Source: an uncultured Muribaculaceae bacterium (GTDB lineage: Bacteria > Bacteroidota > Bacteroidia > Bacteroidales > Muribaculaceae). Taken from it: a stretch of 64,000 nt of DNA. Position 1 is the stretch's first letter; every line of letters starts with the position of its first letter. Location of the stretch: the NCBI GenBank assembly GCA_910587185.1, contig CAJULY010000010.1:25605-89604 (forward strand). Reading direction: 5' to 3'. This document shows positions 8,991 to 19,400 of this stretch, piece by piece. The position numbers were made by a program, and so were the translations under genes. The notes under the pieces are model-generated. The model worked only from the letters and a program-made list of their open reading frames with translations. It was not told the origin of the DNA and did not search any database.

Positions 8991-10427
8991 ATGAAAAGAA
9001 CTGTTATATATTTTCTTGCTTTGATTCTTGTCACGGTTTTCTTCGGCTGTTCGTCGGGAATCCGCAACAGCATTGGCGGCGAGGTCACAGGCATAGGAAG
9101 CACTCGCTGGACCGAACCGACGCCCTACGGGATGGTGCTTGTCAATCGCGGCTCTCTTAAAGTCGGACCGGAAGCGGACTCTCTTTGGAACACACGCGAC
9201 GATTCGCGGGGCGTATCGGTCGATGCGTTCTGGATGGACGAAACGGAAGTCACGAACGGCAAATACAAACAGTTTGTCTATTGGGTGCGCGATTCAATTA
9301 TCCGTGAACGGCTTGCCGATCCTGCTTACGGCGGAAACGAGGAGTACCGTATAGACGTTGACCGCGAGGGGAATCCGATAACTCCACGCCTTAATTGGGC
9401 AAAACCGATTCCGTGGCGTAACGCGAATGATGAAGAGGCCCGGGCGATAGAGAGCATGTATCGCACTAATCCCATAACGGGAATTAAGGAACTGGATCCT
9501 GAACAGCTTAACTATCGTTACGAGACCTACGATTTCACGGAAGCCGCCAAGCGCCGTCACCGCTTCAATCCGGCAAGAAGGGAATATAACACCGACAAAC
9601 CGGTCCCGACGGATGTCCCTCTGATTTCGAAAGACACCGCATACGTCAATGATGACGGCGAGATCATCCGCAGGACAATTACGCGAGGACTTTCAAGTGA
9701 CTATGACTTCATCAACACCTACATCGTGAATGTCTATCCCGATACCACCGTCTGGATAAACGATTTTGAGAACTCCTACAATGAGCCGTACGCGAGAATG
9801 TATTTCGCCAATTCGGGATATAACGACTATCCGGTAGTAGGTGTGAGCTGGGAACAGGCCAATGCGTTCTGCAACTGGAGAACCGATTTCCTGCGCCGTT
9901 CACTCGGTCGCGATGGCATTTATATAGAGCCTTACCGGTTGCCGACAGAGGCTGAGTGGGAAATAGCCGCCCGCGCCGGAATCATGGAGAATAAATATCC
10001 CTGGGACGGGAACCTGCCTCTATCGGAAGACCGGGGATGTTATTATGCAAATTTCAAGCCTCAGGACGGGAATTATGTCCAGGACGGCCATCTGATAACA
10101 TCGCGTGTCGGCTCATACGCGCCTAACGACAACGGGCTTTATGATATGGCGGGAAACGTAAGCGAATGGACCTCCACGGCTTTTACCGAGGCTGTCAGCC
10201 GCCTGACATCGGATATAAATCCGGAATATCGCTATAATGCAGCCAAAGAAGACCCCTACAGATTAAAAAGAAAAATTGTCAGGGGCGGTTCGTGGAAAGA
10301 TGTGGCCCGAAACATCCGTTCTGACCAGCGGATGTGGGAGTATCAGAACGAGCAGAGGTCATATATAGGCTTCCGCTGTGTCAGGACTCAGGTCGGTTTC
10401 GCGAAAGGTAATAAACTGAAAAAATAA
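8991..10427 (+). CDS. gldK: Type IX secretion ring lipoprotein GldK/PorK
   Basis: A 478-residue lipoprotein with lipobox FFGC (Cys20) and a formylglycine-generating-enzyme (sulfatase-modifying factor) fold: 'FWMDETEVTNGKYKQFVYWV', 'YPVVGVSWEQANAFCNWR', 'LPTEAEWEIAARAG', 'NVSEWT', 'GSWKDVARNIRSDQR', 'GFRCVR'. GldK/PorK forms, with GldN/PorN, the large periplasmic ring beneath the outer membrane through which T9SS substrates pass. Length matches the family. It lies between porP and gldL, as in Porphyromonas (porPKLMN). Confidence 0.95.
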   Translation: MKRTVIYFLALILVTVFFGCSSGIRNSIGGEVTGIGSTRWTEPTPYGMVLVNRGSLKVGPEADSLWNTRDDSRGVSVDAFWMDETEVTNGKYKQFVYWVRDSIIRERLADPAYGGNEEYRIDVDREGNPITPRLNWAKPIPWRNANDEEARAIESMYRTNPITGIKELDPEQLNYRYETYDFTEAAKRRHRFNPARREYNTDKPVPTDVPLISKDTAYVNDDGEIIRRTITRGLSSDYDFINTYIVNVYPDTTVWINDFENSYNEPYARMYFANSGYNDYPVVGVSWEQANAFCNWRTDFLRRSLGRDGIYIEPYRLPTEAEWEIAARAGIMENKYPWDGNLPLSEDRGCYYANFKPQDGNYVQDGHLITSRVGSYAPNDNGLYDMAGNVSEWTSTAFTEAVSRLTSDINPEYRYNAAKEDPYRLKRKIVRGGSWKDVARNIRSDQRMWEYQNEQRSYIGFRCVRTQVGFAKGNKLKK

Positions 10428-10446
10428 ATCTGTCAATATTTTTATA

Positions 10447-11172
10447 ATGGGAAAAGTCAGCCAGTGCAGAGTAGTCATTGAACGTTTTGTGTCAAGCGAT
10501 CGCGGGCAACGGTTTTTCAACGTGGCCTACAGTATAGGGGCGGCGATTGTAATCTGGGGCGCCTTGTTCAAGCTTCTTCATATCAGAGGGGGCGACCTTC
10601 TCCTCTGTATTGCCATGGGGACCGAAGTGATAGTCTTTATCCTGACCGCGTTCGACCGGCCTCCGCGTGAATATAAATGGGAGGAAGTTTTCCCGGCTCT
10701 TGATGGCCGGGAGGAGCCGTCCGCGGATCAGCAACCGGTTGTTGTGGAAAGCATGTCGCGAAAAAAAATTACTAATGTTCCGGCTGTTGAGGTTACGCCT
10801 GCAGTCCCGGACGTCAGGGCGCAGAAGAGTGAGATGCCCCCTCTTTCAGGCGAGATAGAACGCTTGAGACAGGAGATTTCGGATAATTCAGGCGATTACG
10901 TGGAGCAGATGCAGACATTGAACCGAAATATTCAGGGCTTGAATACGATTTATGAGATCCAGCTGAAAAGCGTTTCATCACAGCTTGACGCAATCGACCG
11001 GGTCAACAAAGGTATCAAGGAGATGTCGGCTATGTATGAAACCACGCTTTCCCAGAGCTCCCGCTATTGTGAGGAAAGCGAGAAAATGACGCAATACATG
11101 GAGCAACTCAATCAGGTATATGAGAAAATGCTCCGTGCAATGACCGTAAACATGTCCTCCAATAAAGAATAA
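10447..11172 (+). CDS. gldL: Type IX secretion motor component GldL/PorL
   Basis: 241 residues with two closely spaced membrane helices (about 22-42 and 48-66: 'YSIGAAIVIWGALFKLLHI', 'LLLCIAMGTEVIVFILTAF') followed by a coiled-coil cytoplasmic tail rich in heptads ('LRQEISDNSGDYVEQMQTLNRN'). GldL with GldM forms the proton-driven inner-membrane motor of T9SS and gliding. The acidic residue in the second helix (Glu in 'MGTEVIVF') matches the conserved glutamate implicated in proton flow. Its TAA overlaps the ATG of gldM by one base. Confidence 0.95.
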   Translation: MGKVSQCRVVIERFVSSDRGQRFFNVAYSIGAAIVIWGALFKLLHIRGGDLLLCIAMGTEVIVFILTAFDRPPREYKWEEVFPALDGREEPSADQQPVVVESMSRKKITNVPAVEVTPAVPDVRAQKSEMPPLSGEIERLRQEISDNSGDYVEQMQTLNRNIQGLNTIYEIQLKSVSSQLDAIDRVNKGIKEMSAMYETTLSQSSRYCEESEKMTQYMEQLNQVYEKMLRAMTVNMSSNKE

Positions 11173-12740
11173 TGGGTTATTCCAACACACGCCTGTCGCC
11201 TCGCCAGAAGATGATAAACCTCATGTATATCGTCTTGATAGCCATGCTGGCTCTAAACGTATCAAGCGATGTGCTCGATGGGTTCACCCAGGTCGAGGAG
11301 GGACTGGGGAGAACAAATACCGATATGGACCGTAGAAACGCTTCAGTCTATTCCGAATTGAAGAAACTCGCGGCTGACAATCCCGAAAAAATGGGGCTAT
11401 GGATGGCAAAAGCCGATTCCGTGCGTCGGGAGTCAAAAATGCTATGCGGTTTCATTGATTCCCTTAAACTGGCCATCGTGCGCGAGGCCGACGGAGAATC
11501 GGCTTCGCTTTCCGAGATAAATAACCGCGAGGATCTTGATGCCGCATCAGTGGTCATGCTCAATCCCGCCGACGGGAAAGGAGGAGCCTTGCGTGAACGG
11601 ATCGATATTTTCCGGGAAAATGTGAGCCGGATAGTGGTCCAGCCTCAGAGACGAAGCAGCATTGAATCGGCTCTGTCAACCGCTCCGTTCCGGCGCAAGG
11701 GCCAATCTACTGTAAGTTCATGGGAAGAAGCCAAGTTCGATAATCAGCCGGTTGTGGCCGCAGTGACCCTTCTAACAAAACTCCAGAATGATGTGAGATA
11801 TGCCGAGGGTGAGGCTTTGTTGTCAATAGCGGCACTCAGCAGTGGCAAATCGATTGTTGATGTGGCCGGTAGTGACATGGTAGCCAACGATTTCTCAGCA
11901 TTCGTTGTCCCTGAGGCCAGGATATTGATGCGCGGAACCCCCTATCGGGCCGATATAGTCCTTGCCGCCGTTGACACTCTGTCACGTCCGTCGGTATATG
12001 TAGGTGACCGACTTATAAAGGACGGACATTATGAATTTGTTCCTTCCTCTTCAGGTACCTTCAGCTTTTCGGGACATATAGATCTGCCTCATCCCGACGG
12101 GTCGGTGACTCGCCATGATTTCGTATCGGACTATACGGTCATCGAGCCGTCAGCCACCGTCTCGGCAACAATGATGAATGTCCTTTATGCCGGCATTGAC
12201 AATCCGGTAAGCATATCCGTTCCCGGAATGCCTCAGAATCTCGTCCAGGCCTCGATGACAAACGGAACCCTCACAAGAAAAGGCGATGCCTGGGTGGCGC
12301 GTCCGGCAGCCATCGGCAAGGATGCGGTAATAACGGTTTCGGCCGGAGCCGAAGGAAGCCGCCGCAACGTCGCCACGCATACATTCCGTGTCAGGAAACT
12401 TCCTGATCCCACACCCTATCTCGCTATAGGCGACAACCGATATAAGGGAGGACGTCCTGTCTCAAAACAGTCTGTCCTTGGGGCCGGTAGCCTGAAAGCG
12501 GCTATAGATGACGGTCTGCTTGACATCCAGTTTCGAGTTCTTGGATTCGAGATGATAGTCTTTGACTCGATGGGCAACGCTATTCCGGAAGTGTCGGATG
12601 GCGCGTCTTTCTCATTGCGCCAGAAAGAGGCGATAAAGCGTCTGGGCCGTGGAAAACGTTTCTTCATCTCGCATGTCCGTGCCCAAGGTCCTGACGGTAC
12701 CGTGAGAAATCTGTCACCAATGGAAATAATTCTAAACTGA
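11172..12740 (+). CDS. gldM: Type IX secretion motor component GldM/PorM
   Basis: 522 residues starting 'MGYSNTRLSPRQKMINLMYIVLIAMLALNVSSDVLDGF', which combines the single N-terminal membrane helix of GldM with the conserved 'NVSSDVL' entry to the periplasmic part (cited here in pieces: RQKMINLMYIVLIAMLALN, then VSSDVLDGF). The rest is periplasmic and beta-rich with Ig-like domains, ending with the 'RFFISHVRAQGPDGTVRNL' domain that contacts the PorK/N ring. It transmits motion from the GldL stator to the outer complex. Starts one base into the gldL stop codon; gldN follows after 5 bases. Confidence 0.95.
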   Translation: MGYSNTRLSPRQKMINLMYIVLIAMLALNVSSDVLDGFTQVEEGLGRTNTDMDRRNASVYSELKKLAADNPEKMGLWMAKADSVRRESKMLCGFIDSLKLAIVREADGESASLSEINNREDLDAASVVMLNPADGKGGALRERIDIFRENVSRIVVQPQRRSSIESALSTAPFRRKGQSTVSSWEEAKFDNQPVVAAVTLLTKLQNDVRYAEGEALLSIAALSSGKSIVDVAGSDMVANDFSAFVVPEARILMRGTPYRADIVLAAVDTLSRPSVYVGDRLIKDGHYEFVPSSSGTFSFSGHIDLPHPDGSVTRHDFVSDYTVIEPSATVSATMMNVLYAGIDNPVSISVPGMPQNLVQASMTNGTLTRKGDAWVARPAAIGKDAVITVSAGAEGSRRNVATHTFRVRKLPDPTPYLAIGDNRYKGGRPVSKQSVLGAGSLKAAIDDGLLDIQFRVLGFEMIVFDSMGNAIPEVSDGASFSLRQKEAIKRLGRGKRFFISHVRAQGPDGTVRNLSPMEIILN

Positions 12741-12745
12741 AATAT

Positions 12746-13852
12746 ATGAGAGCAATCCACATAATCACACTGGCTGCGGCTCTGATGGCAATCGCTTCAG
12801 TCGGAGTTTTCGCCCAGACCAATGAGAGCACCGCGACTCTGCGTCGGGGATCTAAAAAAACGGACGGCGCCCAGAAGGAGCAGATCACGAACCGCACACT
12901 GAAGCGTATCTCCATGCCGTCTGCATCGGATTCCGAGAAGGGCTGGATGCGGGTGATCTACAGAGAACTCGATCTGACTAAGCCCGGGAACGCTCCTCTT
13001 TATTATCCCGAACCGCCCATTGAAGGACAGGAGAATCTGTTTCGTACAATCATGGGACTGGTCAGCTCGGGGCGTCTGAAAGTATATGAGTATATGGACG
13101 GCCGGGAGATTTTTAACGATCAGCATCAACTTTCGCTGACAGATATGCTGGAACGTTTTCATATTCCTTACCGTCAGTCGAAAAGAAACTCGGCGGTCGA
13201 GATCGATGAGGCAGATGTCCCTGCCGAAGAAGTCCTGTCGTATTACATTATAGAGCGTCACGAGCTTGACAGTAAAAACACAAGGAAACGCACCGTTGTG
13301 GAGGCTATATGCCCTGTCCTGCACAGATCGGACGAACTGGCGATCGACCCCGTGAAATATCCCATGTTCTGGGTTAAATTCGATGATCTGCGCCCTTATC
13401 TTTCAGGGAATGCCATATTCGTTTCCGATGAAAACAATATGCCATCATGCACTTATGACGATTTTTTCCTTCTGGGACTTTATGACGGTGAAATAGTAAA
13501 GACCCGCAACGCACGCAATAAATCTCTCGCTGAGCTTTATCCGGATCCTGTTGAAAGAAAAAAGATCCAGGACAGCATCAACTCCTCGCTTGAAAACACC
13601 GGCGGGAATATGTGGGTCCCATCGCTGGAGCAACTGCAGGCCTCACGTCTTGAAAAGGAAAAAGCCGAAATACTTGCCGCCGGAGGAGACACTTCGGCTG
13701 TAAAGGATCCTGCAAAATATCGCCGTCAGATTTCCAAGCGCGGGACAAAAAAACAGAATGCGTTGAAAATTAAGACTAAACGCGCGAAAGCTCCTAAAAA
13801 CGTTTCATCATCCTCCTCTGCGACCAGAAGCGTGCGCAACCGTAAGCGCTGA
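12746..13852 (+). CDS. gldN: Type IX secretion ring protein GldN/PorN
   Basis: 368 residues with signal peptide (cleavage near 'GVFA-QTNES') and the GldN core: 'WMRVIYRELDLTKPGNAPLY', 'LFRTIMGLVSSGRLKVYEY', 'YYIIERHELDSKN', 'ICPVLHRS', 'YPMFWVKFDDLRPYL'. GldN/PorN pairs with GldK/PorK in the periplasmic ring. The C-terminal ~60 residues are a lysine/arginine-rich tail ('RRQISKRGTKKQNALKIKTK'), longer and more basic than the core needs. Last gene of the recognised T9SS set; a SecB-like gene follows 24-51 bases later. Confidence 0.93.
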   Translation: MRAIHIITLAAALMAIASVGVFAQTNESTATLRRGSKKTDGAQKEQITNRTLKRISMPSASDSEKGWMRVIYRELDLTKPGNAPLYYPEPPIEGQENLFRTIMGLVSSGRLKVYEYMDGREIFNDQHQLSLTDMLERFHIPYRQSKRNSAVEIDEADVPAEEVLSYYIIERHELDSKNTRKRTVVEAICPVLHRSDELAIDPVKYPMFWVKFDDLRPYLSGNAIFVSDENNMPSCTYDDFFLLGLYDGEIVKTRNARNKSLAELYPDPVERKKIQDSINSSLENTGGNMWVPSLEQLQASRLEKEKAEILAAGGDTSAVKDPAKYRRQISKRGTKKQNALKIKTKRAKAPKNVSSSSSATRSVRNRKR

Positions 13853-13903
13853 CCCGATCCATTACGGCGAAAACAAATGATGCCGCCCGGGTGTTTCTGT
13901 GAT

Positions 13904-14377
13904 ATGAAAGTGCCGGAACTGGACATAAAGCTGTTGAAAATTCAGGAGGATCACGAAAGAACTCATTTCTATCGTTGGGAGATGATGCGTTATAGTTCTA
14001 CGCCCATAGATGTGAATCTTTCGACGAGTTTCTCCTATCGGGCCGGAGGGCACATGGTCAGGCTGATCTTGAGCGCGAGATATACGACACTGCGCGATCA
14101 GATGAGTCATCGCCTGATGGATTATTCCGTGATTTCAGATTTCGAATTGCTTGGCCCTGATGCCGAAGCCGATCCTGATGAGATAATCATCACGACTGAC
14201 CTTATAAAAATGATGTTGGGGGTGGCGATAGGCGCCATGCGCGGTATGATAGCATTAAGGACAGCGCATACTTTTCTTGCACATTATCCGCTCCCGGTGT
14301 ATGATCTTGAAACCCTTATGAAACCGGTAATAAATGCCGCGAGCGAAGTGAGGTCTGAAAACACTATGTCAGATTAG
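13904..14377 (+). CDS. SecB-like chaperone candidate after the T9SS operon
   Basis: 157 residues from the ATG at 13904 ('MKVPELDIKLLKIQ'); an in-frame ATG at 13877 would add nine residues of unlikely sequence (MMPPGCFCD). The pattern is four beta-strands ('VNLSTSFSYRAGGHMVRLIL', 'SVISDFELLG') followed by a helix-turn 'GAMRGMIALRTAHTFLAHYP' and 'LPVYDLETLM'. That order and the 'R-T-x-x-F-x-x-x-x-LPVxxxxxLM' end resemble SecB ('RGTFPQLNLAPVNFDALF'). SecB keeps exported proteins unfolded in the cytoplasm. Position right after gldN suggests a role in feeding T9SS cargo to Sec, but this is inference. Its last 14 bases overlap the end of convergent comF. Family call is moderate. Confidence 0.55.
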   Translation: MKVPELDIKLLKIQEDHERTHFYRWEMMRYSSTPIDVNLSTSFSYRAGGHMVRLILSARYTTLRDQMSHRLMDYSVISDFELLGPDAEADPDEIIITTDLIKMMLGVAIGAMRGMIALRTAHTFLAHYPLPVYDLETLMKPVINAASEVRSENTMSD

Positions 14378-15077
14378 TGACTCCGAGTGCGATTACACTG
14401 ATGGTTGCTGACGGTGCAGCCCGGTGGATGGCCTCGCAGCAAGCAAGCATTGTCGATCCGGTGGTGATTACATCGTCAACGAGCAGAACATGCTTGTTTT
14501 CCAGCTCTTCCGGATTTTTCACACCGTAGATGTCAAGGGAATTCTTCCATCGCTCAAATGCGTTTTTCCGGGTCTGCGACGAATGCGGTTTCAGTGCTAT
14601 CAGATTCCTGTTTATGACAAGTCCGGTCTTTCGGGCTATTCCTTCGGCAATGTATTCCGTCTGGTTGTAACCCCTTTTAAGTTTTTTGAATCGGTGGAGA
14701 GGAACCGAAACAATCAGGTCCATTCCGTCAAAGAAACCGTCATTAATGATTTCGTCGGCGAATCTGGCGGCAAGTTCCCGGCCTGTCTCGGGACGCCCGT
14801 TGTATTTTGCCACATGTATCAGTCGCGTATATGGATTGCCGCGATAATAATAGAAATAACCTGCTGCACGTTCGATAACCACGTGTCCGGCAAGGCGTTG
14901 GTGAAGCGTATTGAAGGAATTGTCATGTATGTTGCAACGAGGCATTTCCAGATAGCAACCTGTACAGATGACTTTTTCGTCACCTACAAGCCGGGTGCCG
15001 CACACCTCGCAGCATTCAGGATAAATCATCGAGAGCAGATCGGAGGCCCATTTCCTTATGCTGTGGCTCAGTCCCAT
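14364..15077 (-). CDS. comF: ComF-family amidophosphoribosyltransferase-like protein
   Basis: 237 residues with an N-terminal zinc-finger-like set of cysteines ('YPECCEVCGTRLVGDEKVICTGC') and a C-terminal phosphoribosyltransferase fold with the PRPP loop 'VLLVDDVITTGST' (about 197-209). ComF proteins are tied to DNA uptake in Gram-positives and to recombination or purine salvage-like roles elsewhere; the reaction is unproven. It overlaps recX by 10 bases upstream and is the last gene of the carA-carB-prmC-recX-comF run. Its 3' end overlaps the opposite SecB-like gene by 14 bases, with no terminator hairpin between. Confidence 0.9.
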   Translation of the reverse strand: MGLSHSIRKWASDLLSMIYPECCEVCGTRLVGDEKVICTGCYLEMPRCNIHDNSFNTLHQRLAGHVVIERAAGYFYYYRGNPYTRLIHVAKYNGRPETGRELAARFADEIINDGFFDGMDLIVSVPLHRFKKLKRGYNQTEYIAEGIARKTGLVINRNLIALKPHSSQTRKNAFERWKNSLDIYGVKNPEELENKHVLLVDDVITTGSTMLACCEAIHRAAPSATISVIALGVTNLT

Positions 15078-15544
15078 ATCTTTTCGTTGTCAAGAAGACG
15101 AATCACGAGATTGGGTTCGTATCCGCGGGCTGCCGCGAATCTCAGCATTTTTTGCTTCATTTCGTATGATGAAAGCTCGGGCGACAGGGATTTTCTTTTC
15201 GCTTTCAGCAGATTGAAGCAGTTAAGGGCGTAATCACGGGCTATAATCTCCCGCATGGCTATATCGATCGTATTGCGGTCTATGCGTTTGGCAATAAGGC
15301 CTTTGGCGATTTTCAAACGTCCCCAGCGGTCAAATCGGTATTTATCACGCACGTATGCGCGGGCAAAGCGTTCGTCATTGACGAAGCCTCTTTCCGAAAG
15401 ACTTTCTATTATCGGTTCGTAGGGCGGTTCAACTTTCCATCGGCGAAGCTTTTCTTTCAGGTCCCACGAACATTGTTCGGAACGGGCGCAAAGCTCTTCA
15501 AGCCTGACAAGAGCTTTCTCCGCATCGAGAGGTGACTTTTTCAT
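15068..15544 (-). CDS. recX: RecX-family regulatory protein
   Basis: 158 residues made of helical triplets typical of RecX: 'ALVRLEELCARSEQCSWDLKEKLRRW', 'IIESLSERGFVNDERFARAYVRDKY', 'GRLKIAKGLIAKRIDRNTID' (quoted in parts). RecX binds RecA filaments and limits recombinase activity. No recA is adjacent. The start overlaps the prmC stop by 4 bases (ATGA-type) and the end overlaps comF by 10, so it is translated as part of the operon. Confidence 0.9.
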   Translation of the reverse strand: MKKSPLDAEKALVRLEELCARSEQCSWDLKEKLRRWKVEPPYEPIIESLSERGFVNDERFARAYVRDKYRFDRWGRLKIAKGLIAKRIDRNTIDIAMREIIARDYALNCFNLLKAKRKSLSPELSSYEMKQKMLRFAAARGYEPNLVIRLLDNEKIWD

Positions 15545-16398
15545 TGTTCCGGGAGTTTTGCCGAGAGAAATCTGCGATGTTTCTGCATGTCAAGACTGAC
15601 GGTCACATCGTCCCAGCCTTCTGCTTTCATTTCTGAGGCCAGACGGTCGGAAAAAAGAGGATTTATCTCAAAATAGATCATGCCTCCCGGTTTTAGCGCT
15701 TTCAATGCGTAGGAAGAGATTGGTCTGTAGAAAAGCAATGGATCAGAGTCAGGTACAAACAGAGCTTTTTCGGGTTCGTGGAGAAGAACGTTAGGTTCCA
15801 TTGAGCTACGCTCATGCTCGGCGATATAAGGCGGATTGCTGACGATAATATCGTAGGTTCCTCTGGAGGGAGCGGGAAGGTTCAGCGCATCGGCCTTGAA
15901 AAAGCCGATGCGCGTTTTTAGATTTTTCCCGTTTTCTTCTGCAATTGTCAAAGCTTCGCCGCTGATGTCAAATGCGTCAACGCGGCTGAAAGGAAGATTG
16001 CGAGCCAACGCTATGGCGATGCACCCTGATCCAGTGCAGGCGTCCAGAACACAAAGATCGCTTCTCTCTCCCCATTGTCCGACTATCATATCAACCAGTT
16101 CCTCAGTCTCCGGGCGAGGGATCAGAACGGCAGGAGTGACCTTTAATCTCATTCCGTAAAAAGAGGCTTCGGAAAAGATGTATTGTATCGGCTCATCGGC
16201 AAGAAGCCGATTCACCGTTTCATCCACTTTTCCCGAGAGGAAATCACTGACTTCGTCATTGGCCTTGACTGCAAGGTCAACTGTCGTGTAGCCCTTGAGA
16301 TGCTCCATGATTATGCGCACCATCCAGCGGGATTCGCTTTCGGAGTAATGTCCTGACAGCCTATGGATGGCTGAGTCGCAGAGTTGGCGCAGAGTCAT
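15541..16398 (-). CDS. prmC: Peptide chain release factor N5-glutamine methyltransferase
   Basis: 285 residues: N-terminal helical domain and a Rossmann methyltransferase with 'VLDACTGSGCIAIALA' (SAM-binding glycine loop) and the catalytic 'NPPY' at residues 188-191. PrmC methylates the glutamine of the GGQ motif in RF1/RF2, using SAM in the cytoplasm. It lies 23 bases after carB and overlaps recX by 4 bases. Length and motifs are normal. Confidence 0.95.
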   Translation of the reverse strand: MTLRQLCDSAIHRLSGHYSESESRWMVRIIMEHLKGYTTVDLAVKANDEVSDFLSGKVDETVNRLLADEPIQYIFSEASFYGMRLKVTPAVLIPRPETEELVDMIVGQWGERSDLCVLDACTGSGCIAIALARNLPFSRVDAFDISGEALTIAEENGKNLKTRIGFFKADALNLPAPSRGTYDIIVSNPPYIAEHERSSMEPNVLLHEPEKALFVPDSDPLLFYRPISSYALKALKPGGMIYFEINPLFSDRLASEMKAEGWDDVTVSLDMQKHRRFLSAKLPEQ

Positions 16399-16421
16399 GA
16401 GCGGCGAGGGTTGGGTATCGG

Positions 16422-19400
16422 TTAATATTCATTCCACGAGAGAATCTCGAGTCTGTCTGTCGGAATTGTCGTGAAGGCATGGATGAAAGCCGATGCGAGT
16501 CGGGCGTTCGTCAGAAGAGGAATGTTCAGGTCAATGGCGGCGCGACGGATTTTATGGCCATTGCCAAGTTCCGTGGGCGTAAGGTTTTTTGGCACATTGA
16601 CAACAAGATCGATCTCCTTATCATGAAGCAGCCGGAGAGCCTGCGGATGGGAGTCAGGCTCGGATGGCCAATAGACCTGAACGGAAGGAATGCCATTTTC
16701 TTGAAGGAAACGATGTGTGCCCCCTGTGGCATAGATTTTATAACCGGCCCTGTGAAGTTCACCTGCTGCCTCGAGCATGGAGGCTTTCTGTTTGGCTGTA
16801 CCGGTGGAAAGAAGGACACCTTTGTTTTTGTCAGGCACTCGCATGCCGACTGAAAGCATGGATTTCAGGATGGCTTCGGATGTGTCGGCTCCTATGCAAC
16901 CGACCTCACCGGTGGATGACATATCCACACCAAGCACGGGGTCGGCGCCTTGCAGACGCGAGAAGCTGAACTGCGAGGCTTTTATGCCCACATAGTCCAG
17001 ATCAAACAGACTCTTTGACGGCTTTTCGACATGAATTCCGAGCATAATCTTCGTTGCCAGATCAATGAAGTTTATCTTCAGTATCTTGGATACGAATGGG
17101 AACGAACGTGATGCGCGGAGATTACATTCGATAACCTTTATGTCATTGTTTTTAGCAAGGAACTGGATGTTGAACGGCCCCGAGATATTCAGAGCCTTGG
17201 CTATGCTTGAGCTTACTTTCTTTATTCGTCTCATGGTTTCCACATACAGTTTCTGGGGAGGGAACTGTATGGTGGCATCTCCGGAATGCACTCCGGCATA
17301 CTCGATATGTTCAGAGATGGCATAGACAACGATCTCTCCGTTCTGGGCAACGGCATCCATTTCTATCTCTTTGGCTTCCTGGATGAATTCGGTGACAACC
17401 ACGGGATGCTCTTTCGAGACGTTCGCGGCAAGACGGAGGAAACGGTGCAGCTCCTCGGAGTTGGAGCAGACATTCATCGCCGCTCCGGAAAGCACATAGC
17501 TCGGGCGCACAAGGACAGGATAGCCCACGGTTTCTATGAACTTGTCGATGTCGTCGAAACTCGTCAGCTCACGCCAGCGGGGCTGGTCTATGCCAAGGCG
17601 GTCGAGCATCGCCGAGAATTTATTGCGGTCTTCGGCGTTGTCAATGCTTTTGGCGGAAGTTCCGAGTATGTTCACTCCGGCATCGTCAAGACGGGTGGCA
17701 AGATTGTTTGGGATCTGTCCGCCTACCGAGAGAATGGCTCCGTGGGGCTCTTCCATATCGAGGATGTCCATCACTCGCTCGTAGGTGAGTTCGTCGAAAT
17801 AGAGGCGGTCACACATGTCATAGTCCGTCGAGACGGTCTCGGGATTGTAGTTTATCATGACGGAGCGCCATCCTTCATGTTTCACCGTCTGAAGGGCGTT
17901 GACCGAACACCAGTCGAATTCCACGGAACTGCCGATTCGGTAGGCTCCGGAGCCCATGACCACAACCGAGCGTCCGTCATGTTCGTAATGTATATCGTTC
18001 TCCGTTCCGTTGTAGGTCAGGTAGAGATAATTTGTCAGCGCCGGATACTCGGCTGCAAGCGTGTCGATCTGTTTGACGACAGGAACGATGCCCAGGCTTT
18101 TGCGCAGGCGCCGAACTGCAGGCGCATCTTTGTGTGTGGCAGCCGCTCTCGCAATCTGGAAATCGGAGAAGCCTTGCTCTTTGGCCTGACGAAGCAATTC
18201 AGGCATGATCTCCGCTACTCCATGACATTTTTTCAGGTCATGATAGGTGTCAATGATGTTTCTCAGACGGCAGAGGAACCAGCGGTCGATCTTTGTGAGT
18301 TCATGAATGCGGTCAACCGTCATTCCTTCAAGCATGGCCTGCGCAATGACGAATATTCGCTGATCGGTCGGATTCGCGAGGGCTTCTTCGATGTTCTCAA
18401 CCTTCATTTCATGATTGGCTACAAATCCGTGCATTCCCTGACCGATCATGCGCAGTCCCTTCTGGATGGCTTCCTCGAAGGTACGTCCTATAGACATGAC
18501 TTCTCCAACAGATTTCATCGACGATCCGATCTCTCTGTGGACTCCGTGGAACTTGCCGAGGTCCCAGCGGGGAATCTTGCAGACTACATAGTCGAGGGCG
18601 GGTTCGAAGAAGGCGGATGTTTCCTTCGTGACAGCGTTCTTGAGGTCGAAAAGGCCGTACCCGAGTCCTAATTTGGCCGCAATGAAGGCGAGCGGATAAC
18701 CGGTTGCCTTGGATGCCAGGGCCGACGAGCGGCTCAGACGCGCATTGACTTCAATGACGCGGTAGTCCATCGAATCGGGGTCAAACGCATATTGGACGTT
18801 ACATTCGCCCACGATTCCTATGTGGCGTATGATTTTTATGGCAAGTTTGCGCAGATAATGGTAATCCTCGTTGGAAAGAGTCTGCGAAGGAGCCACAACG
18901 ATCGATTCGCCGGTGTGGATTCCGAGAGGATCGAAATTCTCCATGTTGCAGACGGTTATACAGTTGTCGAAACGGTCACGGACAACTTCATATTCTACCT
19001 CTTTCCAGCCCTTGAGCGATTTCTCTATCAGCACCTGAGGAGAGAAGGAGAGTGCTTTTTCCGTCAGTTCCCTCAGTTCCTCCGCGTTGTCGCAGAATCC
19101 GCTGCCGAGGCCGCCGAGAGCATAAGCCGCCCTGACAATGACGGGATAGCCGAGCGCTTCAGCCGATTCGAGAGCTTCCTTGACGGTGGCGACGGCATGG
19201 CTTTTTATGGTCTTGACATCTATCTGGTCAAGTTTTTCAACGAAAAGTTCGCGGTCTTCCGTGTCCATGATTGCCTGAACGGGCGTTCCGAGCACTTTCA
19301 CGTCATATTTCTCAAGCACTCCCGAGCGATACAGCTCCACTCCGCAGTTGAGGGCGGTCTGGCCACCGAAGGCGAGCAGAATTCCGTCAGGCCGCTCACG

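Noticed and set aside
17286..18671. 461-codon plus-strand frame inside carB
   Set aside because: Exact antisense of a strongly conserved enzyme; no start context, no domain. A shadow caused by codon use.
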